Shown piece by piece: positions 7,095 to 14,597 of a stretch of DNA of 14,806 nt. Position numbers and translations under genes: made by a program. The stretch's first letter is position 1. Every line of letters starts with the position of its first letter. Source of the DNA: Candidatus Pelagibacterales bacterium (GTDB lineage Bacteria; Pseudomonadota; Alphaproteobacteria; Pelagibacterales; AG-422-B15). The notes under the pieces were generated by a model. The model saw only the letters and a program-made list of their open reading frames with translations, made no database searches and was not told the origin of the DNA. The DNA is taken from assembly GCA_016777745.1 (NCBI GenBank), contig JADHQX010000018.1, positions 1-14,806 of the forward strand, in the 5' to 3' direction.

Positions 7095-8633
7095 TTAAAA
7101 AGTTGTCGGCCAATATGCCAGTGCGCGGCGGGAAAAGCCACGCTCGCGTCCTCGAGAATGCACGCTTAGCATCGAAAGCAGCCAGCGTCGCGTTTCCCGC
7201 GGATCAAGTACCGCCTGCGCGGAATAGATTGCCGCAAGATCGTAGGCGGAAGTTTCGCGCGAGATCTCGGCTTTCAGCTCCTCGAATTTCTGCGGATCGC
7301 TTTCAGCCGTTACGCCGTAAACGACGTTAACGCCGATATTCGGATCCATGAAGCCAACATCGGCGGTTGGCCAAGCCGCCATCTCGTCGGAGTTCCGTGA
7401 TCCGCCCATGTTCAGATAGGCTTGCCCATAGGATTTCCGGGTCACGATAGACAGCTTTGGAACGCTGCACATCTGCAAAGCCGACATGAAATTCATAATC
7501 TTACCCGGCGCCTTGCGCCGTTCTCCTTCGACCCCGATCAGAAAACCAGGGGTATCGGTCAGGATAACGATCGGAATATGGAAACTGTCGCAGAGGACCA
7601 GAAAGCTCGTGATCTTGTCGCACCCATCGGGGTCGAGCGCGCCCCCCTTGAACATCGGGTTTGTGGCGACCACGCCGACCACCTTTCCGCCCATTCTCGT
7701 CAGGGCCGTCGTGGCGACGCGGGCGAAACGGGGTTTCAACTCGAACACAGATCCCGGATCGACTATCGCCGCGATCAGCTTCCGGACGTCATAGACTTTC
7801 TGTCGCTCTGCCGGGACGATGTCCAGAATTGAATCTTCATTGATCTCCGACTCATTCGGCACCTCCGCCACGGGGGGGAGTTCACCCGAGTGTGACGGCA
7901 GATAGCTGAGGAACCGCTTGATGAGGTCGAGGCCCTCCTCATCAGTGTCGACCGCATAATCCACCAGTCCTGTAGTTTCGGTGTGCAGTTTCCACCCACC
8001 GAGAGCTTCGAGTTCAACAGTCTCGCCGATGGCGAGCGAGGTCACTCTGGGCGACGAAACCGCCAGGCAGGCCCCCTTTCGCATGACCACGAAATCAGAC
8101 AGCATGGTGAACCAAGTTCCGGTGCCATAGCTCGGTCCGAGGCAGGCGGCGGCATAAGGAATTTCGCGCCCGCGCACGAATTGCTCAGGGTCCTGCCCCA
8201 GTGCGCCGGTTCCCTGCGCGCCCATCGTGTCCGGTATGCGAGCACCTGACGTTTCATTGAGAAAAATCATAGGCATACCGTTGCGGATCGCGGTCCGACG
8301 CAGATGCCCCATCTTGCGGACATTCGTCAGGCTCGACGAGGCACCGAGCGTCGTCAGATCGCACGAAACGATCGCCGCCGGGCGGCCTTCGATCTTGCCA
8401 TACCCACAGACCTTGCCATCCGCAGGCGACCGATCCCGCATTTCGGGTATGTGCGACGTCGCCAGCATGCCTGTCTCGGCAAAGCTGCCCTCGTCGAATA
8501 TCCAGTCGATCCGCTCACGCGCGTTAAGCCGACCTTGTGCCTTTCGGGCCTCCATCTTCTTCGCCCCACCCATTTCGAGTGCGCGGGCGCGGCGCGCCTC
8601 ATGTTCAGCGATCAGTTCTTCATGCCCAGCCAT
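7095..8633 (-). CDS. Acyl-CoA carboxylase carboxyltransferase subunit (CT1, PccB/MccB-like)
   Basis: A 512-aa crotonase-superfamily carboxyltransferase of the PCC-beta type, moving carboxylate from carboxybiotin to an acyl-CoA. It has an N-domain with 'ETSGARI' (127-133) and 'LGPSYGTG' (165-172), and a C-domain with 'TNPMFKGGALD' (324-334), 'DTPGFLIG' (360-367) and 'RKSYGQAYLNM' (399-409), then 'AWPTADVGFM' (420-429). L407 occupies the position of Asp422 in Streptomyces PccB, a known determinant of acyl-chain choice, so propionyl-CoA is not the obvious substrate. Start: the ATG at 8633 aligns with the N-terminus of CT2 and follows an AAGAGAGAGA stretch. An ATG at 8681 (16 more residues) and a TTG at 8696 are in frame but have no clear ribosome site. 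It is the first gene of the minus-strand unit and diverges from CT2. Confidence 0.88.
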   Translation of the reverse strand: MAGHEELIAEHEARRARALEMGGAKKMEARKAQGRLNARERIDWIFDEGSFAETGMLATSHIPEMRDRSPADGKVCGYGKIEGRPAAIVSCDLTTLGASSSLTNVRKMGHLRRTAIRNGMPMIFLNETSGARIPDTMGAQGTGALGQDPEQFVRGREIPYAAACLGPSYGTGTWFTMLSDFVVMRKGACLAVSSPRVTSLAIGETVELEALGGWKLHTETTGLVDYAVDTDEEGLDLIKRFLSYLPSHSGELPPVAEVPNESEINEDSILDIVPAERQKVYDVRKLIAAIVDPGSVFELKPRFARVATTALTRMGGKVVGVVATNPMFKGGALDPDGCDKITSFLVLCDSFHIPIVILTDTPGFLIGVEGERRKAPGKIMNFMSALQMCSVPKLSIVTRKSYGQAYLNMGGSRNSDEMAAWPTADVGFMDPNIGVNVVYGVTAESDPQKFEELKAEISRETSAYDLAAIYSAQAVLDPRETRRWLLSMLSVHSRGRERGFSRRALAYWPTTF

Positions 8634-8687
8634 CCTGTCTCTCTCTTTTTGCAATCTTTGCTCGATTGACTGCGAAATCATTAGCAA

Positions 8688-8706
8688 TGTCAACAATTCT
8701 TGTTAA
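8688..8706. promoter_or_regulatory. Candidate operator in the CT1/CT2 divergent promoter
   Basis: TGTCAACA (8688-8695) repeats exactly the core found at 54-61 upstream of dctP. It overlaps a near-perfect inverted repeat, TCAACAA-TTC-TTGTTAA (8690-8706; 6 of 7 paired positions). The 127-bp region between the divergent starts (8634-8760) is AT-rich around this site and holds no gene. A symmetrical AT-rich element centred between two divergent operons is what a dimeric GntR regulator would bind, but this is inferred. Confidence 0.45.
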
Positions 8707-8760
8707 TCTCATCACGTCGGGTCGTCCGGCATTGGCGATGAATAACAGAGGGGAATGCCC

Positions 8761-10317
8761 ATGAGTTGGCAAAAAGAAGTCGATGAGATCGCAAGGCGCA
8801 GGAAATTTGCCGAGGATCTTGGCGGGACCGATGCAGTAGCGCGCCAGCACGAATCAGGCCGCCTTACGGTGCGCGAACGGATCGACATGATTGCGGACCC
8901 GGGAAGTTTTCGCGAACTTGGCGCACTCGCGGGGAAGGCGACCTATGACGAAGATCACAACCTGACATCAGTACGCCCCTCCAACGCCGTCATCGGCACC
9001 GTGAAGATCGACGGACGAAAGGTGTCAGTCAACGGTGACGACTGGACGATTCGTGGCGGCTCGTCCGAAGCGACGGTTTCCGAAAAATGGATTTATGCCG
9101 AGAATTACGCCCTCGAAATGCGCATGCCGCTGATCCGCCTCGTTGAGAGTGCGGGTGGCAGCGTAAAGCTGCTGGAGCAGCAGGCGTCGACCAAAATACC
9201 GGGCTATCCAACCTGGCTGATGGCCTCGAAGCTCGGCTATATCCCGGTGGTCGGCCTTGCGCTTGGCCCTTGCGCCGGTCTCGGCGCGCTGAAGGCCGCC
9301 TGCGCGCATTATTCAGTCATGGTCAAGGGAACGTCACAGGTCTTTGCCGGTGGTCCGCCTGTGGTGGAGCGCGGAATGGGGATCAAAGTAGACAAGGAAG
9401 ACCTTGGCGGGTCGAAGGTACATGTCCGCGAAAGCGGCGTGATCGGCAACGAGGCCGAGACTGAGGCCGATGCCTTTGCGATGGCGCGGCGGTTTCTCTC
9501 CTATCTTCCGTCCAGCGTCTTTGAACTGCCGCCGGTAACAGCGTGCGATGACCCGCGTGACCGGCGCGAGGAAGAGCTTCTTTCGATAATCCCGCGTGAA
9601 CAGCGACGCGTCTACAAGCCACGCAAGCTCATCGAACTGGTGATGGACAGGGGTTCTGTCTTCGAATTGACCCAGCATTACGGACGGTCCGTGGTCACCT
9701 GCTTTGCAAGGCTGGATGGCCGCCCCGTCGGCGTAATTTCCAACGATCCGATGCATTATGGCGGCGGGCTGACCCGAGCCGCCGCGGAGAAAATGGAAGG
9801 TTTCATAGATCTTTGCGATACGTTCCACCTGCCTGTGGTGAACTTCGTTGATCAGCCCGGCACTGTTGTCGGCCCGGATGCGGAACGTATGGGAACCGTC
9901 AAGGGATCGGTTCGGGTGGTGTCGGCCATCGAACAAAGCCGCGTGCCTTGGTGCGCTATCGTCGTGCGCCGCCTCTATGGCCTAGCTGGCAGCGCATATG
10001 GCCGCTTGCAAGGATTAAACTTGCACTATGCTTGGCCTTCGGCACGCTGGGGGTCTATCCCGATCAGTGGCGGCGTCGAAGCGGCCTACCGCAAGGAACT
10101 AGAGGCACTGTCACTCGAAGACCGGGCGGCCCGACTGAAGGAGCTCGAGCTCTACTACGACCATCTCGAATCACCGTTCCTGACAGCCGAAAAGTTCAAG
10201 GTGCCCGACATCATCGACCCGCGCGAAACACGGGAATTGTTGAACGACTGGCTCGACGATGCCTGGCGGACACTGCCTGAACAGGTCGGCGTCAAAGGCC
10301 GCACGATTCGAATTTAA
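8761..10317 (+). CDS. Acyl-CoA carboxylase carboxyltransferase subunit (CT2)
   Basis: A 518-aa carboxyltransferase of the PccB superfamily, divergent from CT1 and closer to CT3. It shares with CT3 an 'MSW..EVDEIA' start, 'N.PMHYGG' and the 'AWPS..WGS.P..GG' block (424-438 here). The N-domain oxyanion segment reads 'ESAGGSVK' (129-136) instead of the usual SGGAR, although 'LGPCAGLG' (168-175) is conserved. The C-domain segment reads 'VDQPGTVVG' (363-371) where the family has D-x-PGF. 'YGLAGSAYG' (406-414) replaces the YGGAYDVM region. The start is set at 8761: GAGGGGA at 8748-8754 is properly spaced for it and the CT3 paralogue begins the same way; the ATG at 8755 is too close. It lies directly upstream of biotin carboxylase, so it is probably part of the same enzyme. 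The substrate is unknown; it could be a structural partner of another CT. Confidence 0.87.
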   Translation: MSWQKEVDEIARRRKFAEDLGGTDAVARQHESGRLTVRERIDMIADPGSFRELGALAGKATYDEDHNLTSVRPSNAVIGTVKIDGRKVSVNGDDWTIRGGSSEATVSEKWIYAENYALEMRMPLIRLVESAGGSVKLLEQQASTKIPGYPTWLMASKLGYIPVVGLALGPCAGLGALKAACAHYSVMVKGTSQVFAGGPPVVERGMGIKVDKEDLGGSKVHVRESGVIGNEAETEADAFAMARRFLSYLPSSVFELPPVTACDDPRDRREEELLSIIPREQRRVYKPRKLIELVMDRGSVFELTQHYGRSVVTCFARLDGRPVGVISNDPMHYGGGLTRAAAEKMEGFIDLCDTFHLPVVNFVDQPGTVVGPDAERMGTVKGSVRVVSAIEQSRVPWCAIVVRRLYGLAGSAYGRLQGLNLHYAWPSARWGSIPISGGVEAAYRKELEALSLEDRAARLKELELYYDHLESPFLTAEKFKVPDIIDPRETRELLNDWLDDAWRTLPEQVGVKGRTIRI

Positions 10318-10330
10318 GGAGACAGATGAC

Positions 10331-11689
10331 ATGAAACGTATTTTGGTCGCGAACCGGGGTGAGATCGCGTGTCGCGTGATCCGCGCCGCGCAGAAATTGG
10401 GGCTTGAGGCCGTTGCGGTCTATTCCGACGCTGATGCCAACGCGCTGCATGTAGAAATAGCGGACAAGGCTGTCCGAATTGGGCCCGCACCCGCTTCTGA
10501 AAGTTACTTGCGGCAGGAAGCGATTCTCGCCGCCGCAAAGGAGTCCGGAGCCGATGCAATTCATCCGGGCTATGGCTTTATGGCGGAGAACGCCGGATTT
10601 GCCCGTGCTGTTGGTGACGCAGGGTTGACCTGGATCGGCCCGCGGCCCGGAACCATCGAGGATATGGGGGACAAGCAACGCTCCCGGCGGCTCGCAGAAG
10701 CAGCCGGCGTGCCTATCGCCACAGGATCCGAGCGGTTTGAGCCAGACGCGCTCGACGGGCTTGAGGATGCAGGCGAACAGGTTGGCTATCCCCTGCTGGT
10801 CAAGGCAGCGGCGGGCGGAGGTGGCATCGGCATGCGTCGGGTGGATCGGCCAGAGACGCTGCGCAAGACGGTTGAGGCAACCCAGTCGATGGCCGCCCGC
10901 AGCTTTGGCGATGGAGCGATCTATCTGGAGCAATTCATTGCCAAAGCCCGACACGTGGAAATCCAGGTCTTTGGCTTGGGGGACGGACGGGCGGTCCATC
11001 TGTTTGAGCGCGACTGCTCGCTTCAGCGCCGGTTCCAGAAGATTGTCGAGGAAAGCCCGGCACCCGGTTTTTCAGCCAAGACAATCGAAGGCATGGCAGA
11101 GGCAGCGCGTGCGCTGGCCGCAGTAGAACGGTACTCCGGGGCCGGAACCGTGGAATTCGTGGCCGATGCGGACACCGGTGACTACTATTTCCTAGAGATG
11201 AACACGCGGATCCAGGTGGAGCATCCGGTCACGGAAATGATCACCGGATGCGATCTCGTCGGTCTCCAGATCCGCCTGGCTGCGGGCGAAGATCTGCATG
11301 AAGAACTCACCGCGGTGCGTAGCTCCGGTGCGGCCGTGGAATGTCGGCTTTATGCCGAAAACCCGGCTAAGAACTTCCTGCCCGCCCCCGGAACGCTATC
11401 GGTCTTCGACCTCCCCACCGGCATGGAAGGCATACGGATTGACACCGGCGTCCGGACCGGGGATGCGATCACCCCCTACTATGATCCGATGATTGCAAAA
11501 CTCATCGCCTGGGGCTCGGACCGCGACACCGCGATAGACCGTCTTCGCGCCGCCCTTGCCGCAACGCAGATCGAAGGCGTGACAACGAATCTCACCTTTC
11601 TACAGACGGTGCTGGATACGCCCGAATTCCGATCAGGCGCTATCTGGACGGGATTTGTCGAGGAACGTCGAAAAGCGCTACTGGGATGA
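10331..11689 (+). CDS. accC: Biotin carboxylase (AccC-type, single-domain)
   Basis: A 452-aa ATP-grasp enzyme that carboxylates carrier-bound biotin with bicarbonate and ATP. Its length equals E. coli AccC (449 aa), so it lacks a fused BCCP domain and must use a separate carrier, such as the one at 6843-7064. Residues equivalent to the E. coli active site are present at near-identical numbers: K115, K158, H208, K237, E275, E289, R293, E297 and R339. Signatures include 'ANRGEIACRVIRA' (7-19), 'HPGYGFMAEN' (78-87), 'AAAGGGGIGM' (159-168) and 'EMNTRIQVEHPVTEM' (289-303). One local variation is F235, where E. coli has His236 ('QRRFQK'). The ATG at 10331 follows AAGGAG at 10316-10321; the frame is open further upstream only as overlap with CT2. 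It forms a two-gene unit with CT2. It may serve all three carboxyltransferases here. Confidence 0.95.
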   Translation: MKRILVANRGEIACRVIRAAQKLGLEAVAVYSDADANALHVEIADKAVRIGPAPASESYLRQEAILAAAKESGADAIHPGYGFMAENAGFARAVGDAGLTWIGPRPGTIEDMGDKQRSRRLAEAAGVPIATGSERFEPDALDGLEDAGEQVGYPLLVKAAAGGGGIGMRRVDRPETLRKTVEATQSMAARSFGDGAIYLEQFIAKARHVEIQVFGLGDGRAVHLFERDCSLQRRFQKIVEESPAPGFSAKTIEGMAEAARALAAVERYSGAGTVEFVADADTGDYYFLEMNTRIQVEHPVTEMITGCDLVGLQIRLAAGEDLHEELTAVRSSGAAVECRLYAENPAKNFLPAPGTLSVFDLPTGMEGIRIDTGVRTGDAITPYYDPMIAKLIAWGSDRDTAIDRLRAALAATQIEGVTTNLTFLQTVLDTPEFRSGAIWTGFVEERRKALLG

Positions 11690-11701
11690 ACGTGCCAGCA
11701 T

Positions 11702-13261
11702 TCAGGGTCGTACCCCGAACCGCGGGCGCTGCCCGCGGTCGGTCCGCAGACGTTCCTGCACCGCCGCGATATGGCGGCAGATGTGCAGGCGAGTATCACG
11801 CGGGTCGATAATGTCCTCTACCGCAAAGGCCTCTGCGGTTCGGAAAGGATTGGCAATCTCGCGAAATTCCGCTTCAAGCTCGGCCTCCCGCGCGGCGGGA
11901 TCAGGTGCCGAGGCGATGTCCCGTCGAAACGCGACCGCGACCCCTCCCTCAACCGGCAAGGACCCCCATTCGCCCGAAGGCCAGGCCAGTTTCAGGTTTA
12001 GACCCTTTTGGTTCACCATCGCCATGCCCGCCATGCCATAGCATTTGCGGATGATGACAGTCATACAGGGTACGCTAGCCTGCAGTCCGGCATGCACCGC
12101 ACGCACGCCAGCGCGCAGCACTCCGGAACGCTCCGCGGCCGCACCTATCATGAACCCGGGCACATCGGACAGGTAGACCATCGGTATCCCAAAGAGATCG
12201 CAGAGATCGATGAAATGGGTCATCTTCTGCGCACCTGCCGCATCGAGCGCCCCGCCATAGTGCATCGGATTGTTGCCAATCAGTCCGGCCACATGCCCCC
12301 CGAACCGTGCAAACTGAACGATTACGGCCTTGCCATGTGTCGGCTGGATCTCGAAGGTGGACCCTTCGTCGGCGATCATCTCCATCAGCCGTCGCATGTT
12401 GTAAGGTTGGCGCCGGTTTCGAGGCACGAGGGACAACAGCCTGTCGTCCCGCCTGTCAACTGAGTCATCGGTTTCCACATAAGGCGGCGGTGACCAAACG
12501 TTCTGAGGCATGTAGCCAAGAAACCGGCGGATAGCTGCAAAACACTCTGCCTCCGATCCATAAGCGTTGTCGATTGCTCCCGCGACATCCACGGCCACAT
12601 CGGCTCCGCCCAGTTCCTCTACGGTCAAATCCTCTCCAAGCGCGCGTTTGACCACCGCGGGGCCTGCCGCGAAAACCTGCGAGGCTCCGCGCACCATCAT
12701 CGAGAAATGTGCGAGCATGGCGCGCGCTGCCGGTCCACCGGCGGCTGTGCCCATGACGGCGGTGATCACCGGCACTTCGCCCAGCAATTCGACCGCCCGC
12801 CCGAAATCATCTGTGCCAGGCATCGGTGCATATCCGCGCCGTTTCAGTGAAGTGACCGAACCGCCCGCTCCGTCGATCAGGTTGATCAGCGGGATACGAT
12901 ACTCATGTGCGAGATCTTCGACAAAACCGCCCTGCCCGCCTTTTCGCCTCGCCGTGGATCCGGTGCCGCCGCGCACCGTGAAATCCTCGCCGCCCAAAGC
13001 CACGTCGCGACCGTCGATCTTTGCGAGACCCATAACGTAAAATCCGGGCGTGACCGCAACAGGTCTACCATCGACGTAAACGCCGGTTCCAGCCAATTTG
13101 CCGACCTCGCGGAATGATCCGGGATCAACCAGTCCTGCGATTCGTTCGCGAATTGTCTGCCGACCTCGGGTACGCTGCCTTGCAACCCCCTCGGGGCCGC
13201 CCATGTCCTCCGCCCATTTGCCACGCAGGGCGATCTCATCCACTTCAGGCTTCCAGGACAT
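11702..13261 (-). CDS. Acyl-CoA carboxylase carboxyltransferase subunit (CT3)
   Basis: A 519-aa carboxyltransferase, paralogous to CT2. Features: 'DGAGGSVTS' (130-138) in the N-domain oxyanion region, lacking the usual GGAR arginine; 'VFAAGPAVVKRALGE' (196-210), which recalls methylcrotonyl-CoA carboxylase beta subunits; 'NPMHYGGALD' (331-340). In the C-domain it has a conventional 'DVPGFMIG' (366-373), 'YGMAGMAM' (408-415) and 'AWPSGEWGS' (426-434). GGAGGA about 7 bases before the ATG supports the start. It is a single-gene unit, convergent with biotin carboxylase (12-bp gap) and divergent from the succinyl-CoA-ligase-like pair. Its last codons contain a strong GC palindrome (11719-11739). 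Because CT3 keeps D-x-PGF and CT2 does not, CT3 may be the more catalytically standard of the pair; this is inference. Confidence 0.88.
   Translation of the reverse strand: MSWKPEVDEIALRGKWAEDMGGPEGVARQRTRGRQTIRERIAGLVDPGSFREVGKLAGTGVYVDGRPVAVTPGFYVMGLAKIDGRDVALGGEDFTVRGGTGSTARRKGGQGGFVEDLAHEYRIPLINLIDGAGGSVTSLKRRGYAPMPGTDDFGRAVELLGEVPVITAVMGTAAGGPAARAMLAHFSMMVRGASQVFAAGPAVVKRALGEDLTVEELGGADVAVDVAGAIDNAYGSEAECFAAIRRFLGYMPQNVWSPPPYVETDDSVDRRDDRLLSLVPRNRRQPYNMRRLMEMIADEGSTFEIQPTHGKAVIVQFARFGGHVAGLIGNNPMHYGGALDAAGAQKMTHFIDLCDLFGIPMVYLSDVPGFMIGAAAERSGVLRAGVRAVHAGLQASVPCMTVIIRKCYGMAGMAMVNQKGLNLKLAWPSGEWGSLPVEGGVAVAFRRDIASAPDPAAREAELEAEFREIANPFRTAEAFAVEDIIDPRDTRLHICRHIAAVQERLRTDRGQRPRFGVRP
11719..11739. 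terminator. GC-rich palindrome at the convergent accC/CT3 junction
   Basis: ACCGCGGGC-GCT-GCCCGCGGT is a perfect 9-bp stem with a 3-base loop, located inside the last codons of CT3 and 30 bases after the accC stop. Neither strand has a T-run directly after it, so it is not a textbook intrinsic terminator. It could still limit read-through between the two converging transcripts or protect 3' ends. It may also be just a GC-rich coding palindrome. Confidence 0.35.
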
Positions 13262-13280
13262 CCGCGTTCCTCCAAATGAT

Positions 13281-13297
13281 TTAAGATTACTAACATT
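13281..13297. promoter_or_regulatory. Candidate operator in the CT3/sucC-like divergent promoter
   Basis: TTAAGATTACTAACATT matches the dctP upstream element (47-63) at 14 of 17 positions; the three differences are the middle bases. It lies in the 130-bp divergent region 13262-13391, which is strongly AT-rich over 13271-13330 and holds no gene. A weaker inverted pair, AAGATT (13283-13288) and AATCTT (13310-13315), spans the same region with a 21-base spacer. It is probably the control region for both CT3 and the CoA-ligase pair. Confidence 0.4.
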
Positions 13298-13391
13298 CTT
13301 TTTGCTAAAAATCTTGATAAAAGTCGATACGAATGTCTATCGTCCCTTAGCGCGCCGATCCTGTTTCGATGCGACCGACGTTGGAGGCACC

Positions 13392-14597
13392 ATGAAACTG
13401 ACCGAAGATCTTGCAAAGCGACTGCTGCGGGAAGAAGGCCTGCCGATCCCCGAAGGCGTCGCAACTGACACGGCCCGCGAGGCAGGTCGCGTCGCAGCCG
13501 AGTTCGGTGGTGTGATCGCGGTAAAGGCGTTGGTTGCTGCAGGTCGGCGCGGCAAGAGCGGACTCGTGTCTCTTGTCGAAGGTTCAGACGCCGCAGAATC
13601 TGCCGCCGCCGGAATGCTTGGCCGCGACACCCCTGCCGGGCACGTGGCGCGTGTCTATATCGAAAAGGGAGCCGAGATCTCCAGCGAGCTCTACCTCGCC
13701 TTCAGTTTTGACGACCGCACGCCGATGCTGACCCTGTCCTGCGACGGCGGCGTGGAAATAGAAGACGTTCACCGCAATACTCCGGAGCGGATCGTGACTG
13801 TCGCGATTGATCCACTCACCGGCCTACGCTCGTGGGAGGCCATCGAACACTGGTCGCGCGCGGGCTTGACCGGGCGTCCGCTGGCGGAGGTTGGTCGGCT
13901 AACGGCGCGGCTCTGGCAGGCCTTTGTCACGCTTGATGCCATCATGCTGGAGGTCAATCCGCTGGCGCTCGACTCCAACGGTCGCGCCATGTTGGTCGGT
14001 GCAATGCTGGAGGTAGACGACGATGCGGTCGACAGGCATCCGGAACTCGCTGGCGCGCCGGAACGGATGCCCGACAACCCCCGCGAACGGGCCGTGCAGG
14101 ACACCAATCGAGCCAATCCCGGCGGCGACGCCCGCTATGTCGAACTGGATGGGAACATCGGACTTCTGGTCGCGGGCGGCGGAGCGGGATTGCTCCAGCA
14201 TGACATGATCGTCGATCTTGGCGGACACCCCGCCAACCATTCCGACATCAGCCCGTCCCCCGGCACCGTCAAGATGGAGGCAGTACTCGATGCCGTCTTT
14301 ACCAATCCACGCGCTCGAAGCCTGCTTATCGGCTACAATCATCTGCAAATGGCCCCGGTCGACAAGGTGGTCGAAGCGCTTGGCAACTCTATAGATCGTA
14401 ACAAGGTAGACACATCCCGGTTTCCCATCATCCTCCGGCTTTTCGGACCTCGCGAGGCAGAAGCTCGTGTCCGAGCCGCCGAAATCGGCGGCCTGCAGTA
14501 CCTGCCCGCTGGCGCATCGCTGGCCGATGGCGCGCGCGCCATTGTGGAGGCCACGGAGAGTATCGTCGAATCCGAAAACAAGGAGTCACGGTCATGA
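13392..14597 (+). CDS. Divergent succinyl-CoA-ligase-like beta subunit (SucC/MtkA-like ATP-grasp)
   Basis: A 401-aa relative of the ATP-grasp beta subunit of succinate/malate-CoA ligases. Support includes an N-terminal '[19 protein letters not shown]' (8-26), '[15 protein letters not shown]' (45-59), '[14 protein letters not shown]' (186-199) and '[11 protein letters not shown]' (209-219). Two expected features are missing. The Mg-ligand Asp (E. coli SucC Asp213, 14 residues after Asn199) is G203 here, 14 after N189, in 'LVGAM' instead of 'ALDAK'. The C-domain 'PANFLDVGGGA' loop reads '[12 protein letters not shown]' (280-291). It is therefore a distinct branch, and typical succinyl-CoA synthetase activity is doubtful. 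The ATG at 13392 has GGAGG at 13383-13387; the longer open frame upstream is antisense to CT3. The stop overlaps the alpha-subunit start (ATGA). Confidence 0.82.
   Translation: MKLTEDLAKRLLREEGLPIPEGVATDTAREAGRVAAEFGGVIAVKALVAAGRRGKSGLVSLVEGSDAAESAAAGMLGRDTPAGHVARVYIEKGAEISSELYLAFSFDDRTPMLTLSCDGGVEIEDVHRNTPERIVTVAIDPLTGLRSWEAIEHWSRAGLTGRPLAEVGRLTARLWQAFVTLDAIMLEVNPLALDSNGRAMLVGAMLEVDDDAVDRHPELAGAPERMPDNPRERAVQDTNRANPGGDARYVELDGNIGLLVAGGGAGLLQHDMIVDLGGHPANHSDISPSPGTVKMEAVLDAVFTNPRARSLLIGYNHLQMAPVDKVVEALGNSIDRNKVDTSRFPIILRLFGPREAEARVRAAEIGGLQYLPAGASLADGARAIVEATESIVESENKESRS

Noticed and set aside
8634..8696. Longer CT1 start (TTG at 8696 or ATG at 8681)
   Set aside because: No ribosome site precedes either, the TTG lies within the promoter dyad, and the 8633 start aligns with CT2 and CT3. 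The 8681 start cannot be fully excluded.
13098..13391. N-terminal extension of the SucC-like protein (98 codons)
   Set aside because: It overlaps the CT3 start and its promoter region. A good ribosome site and family-like N-terminus begin at 13392.
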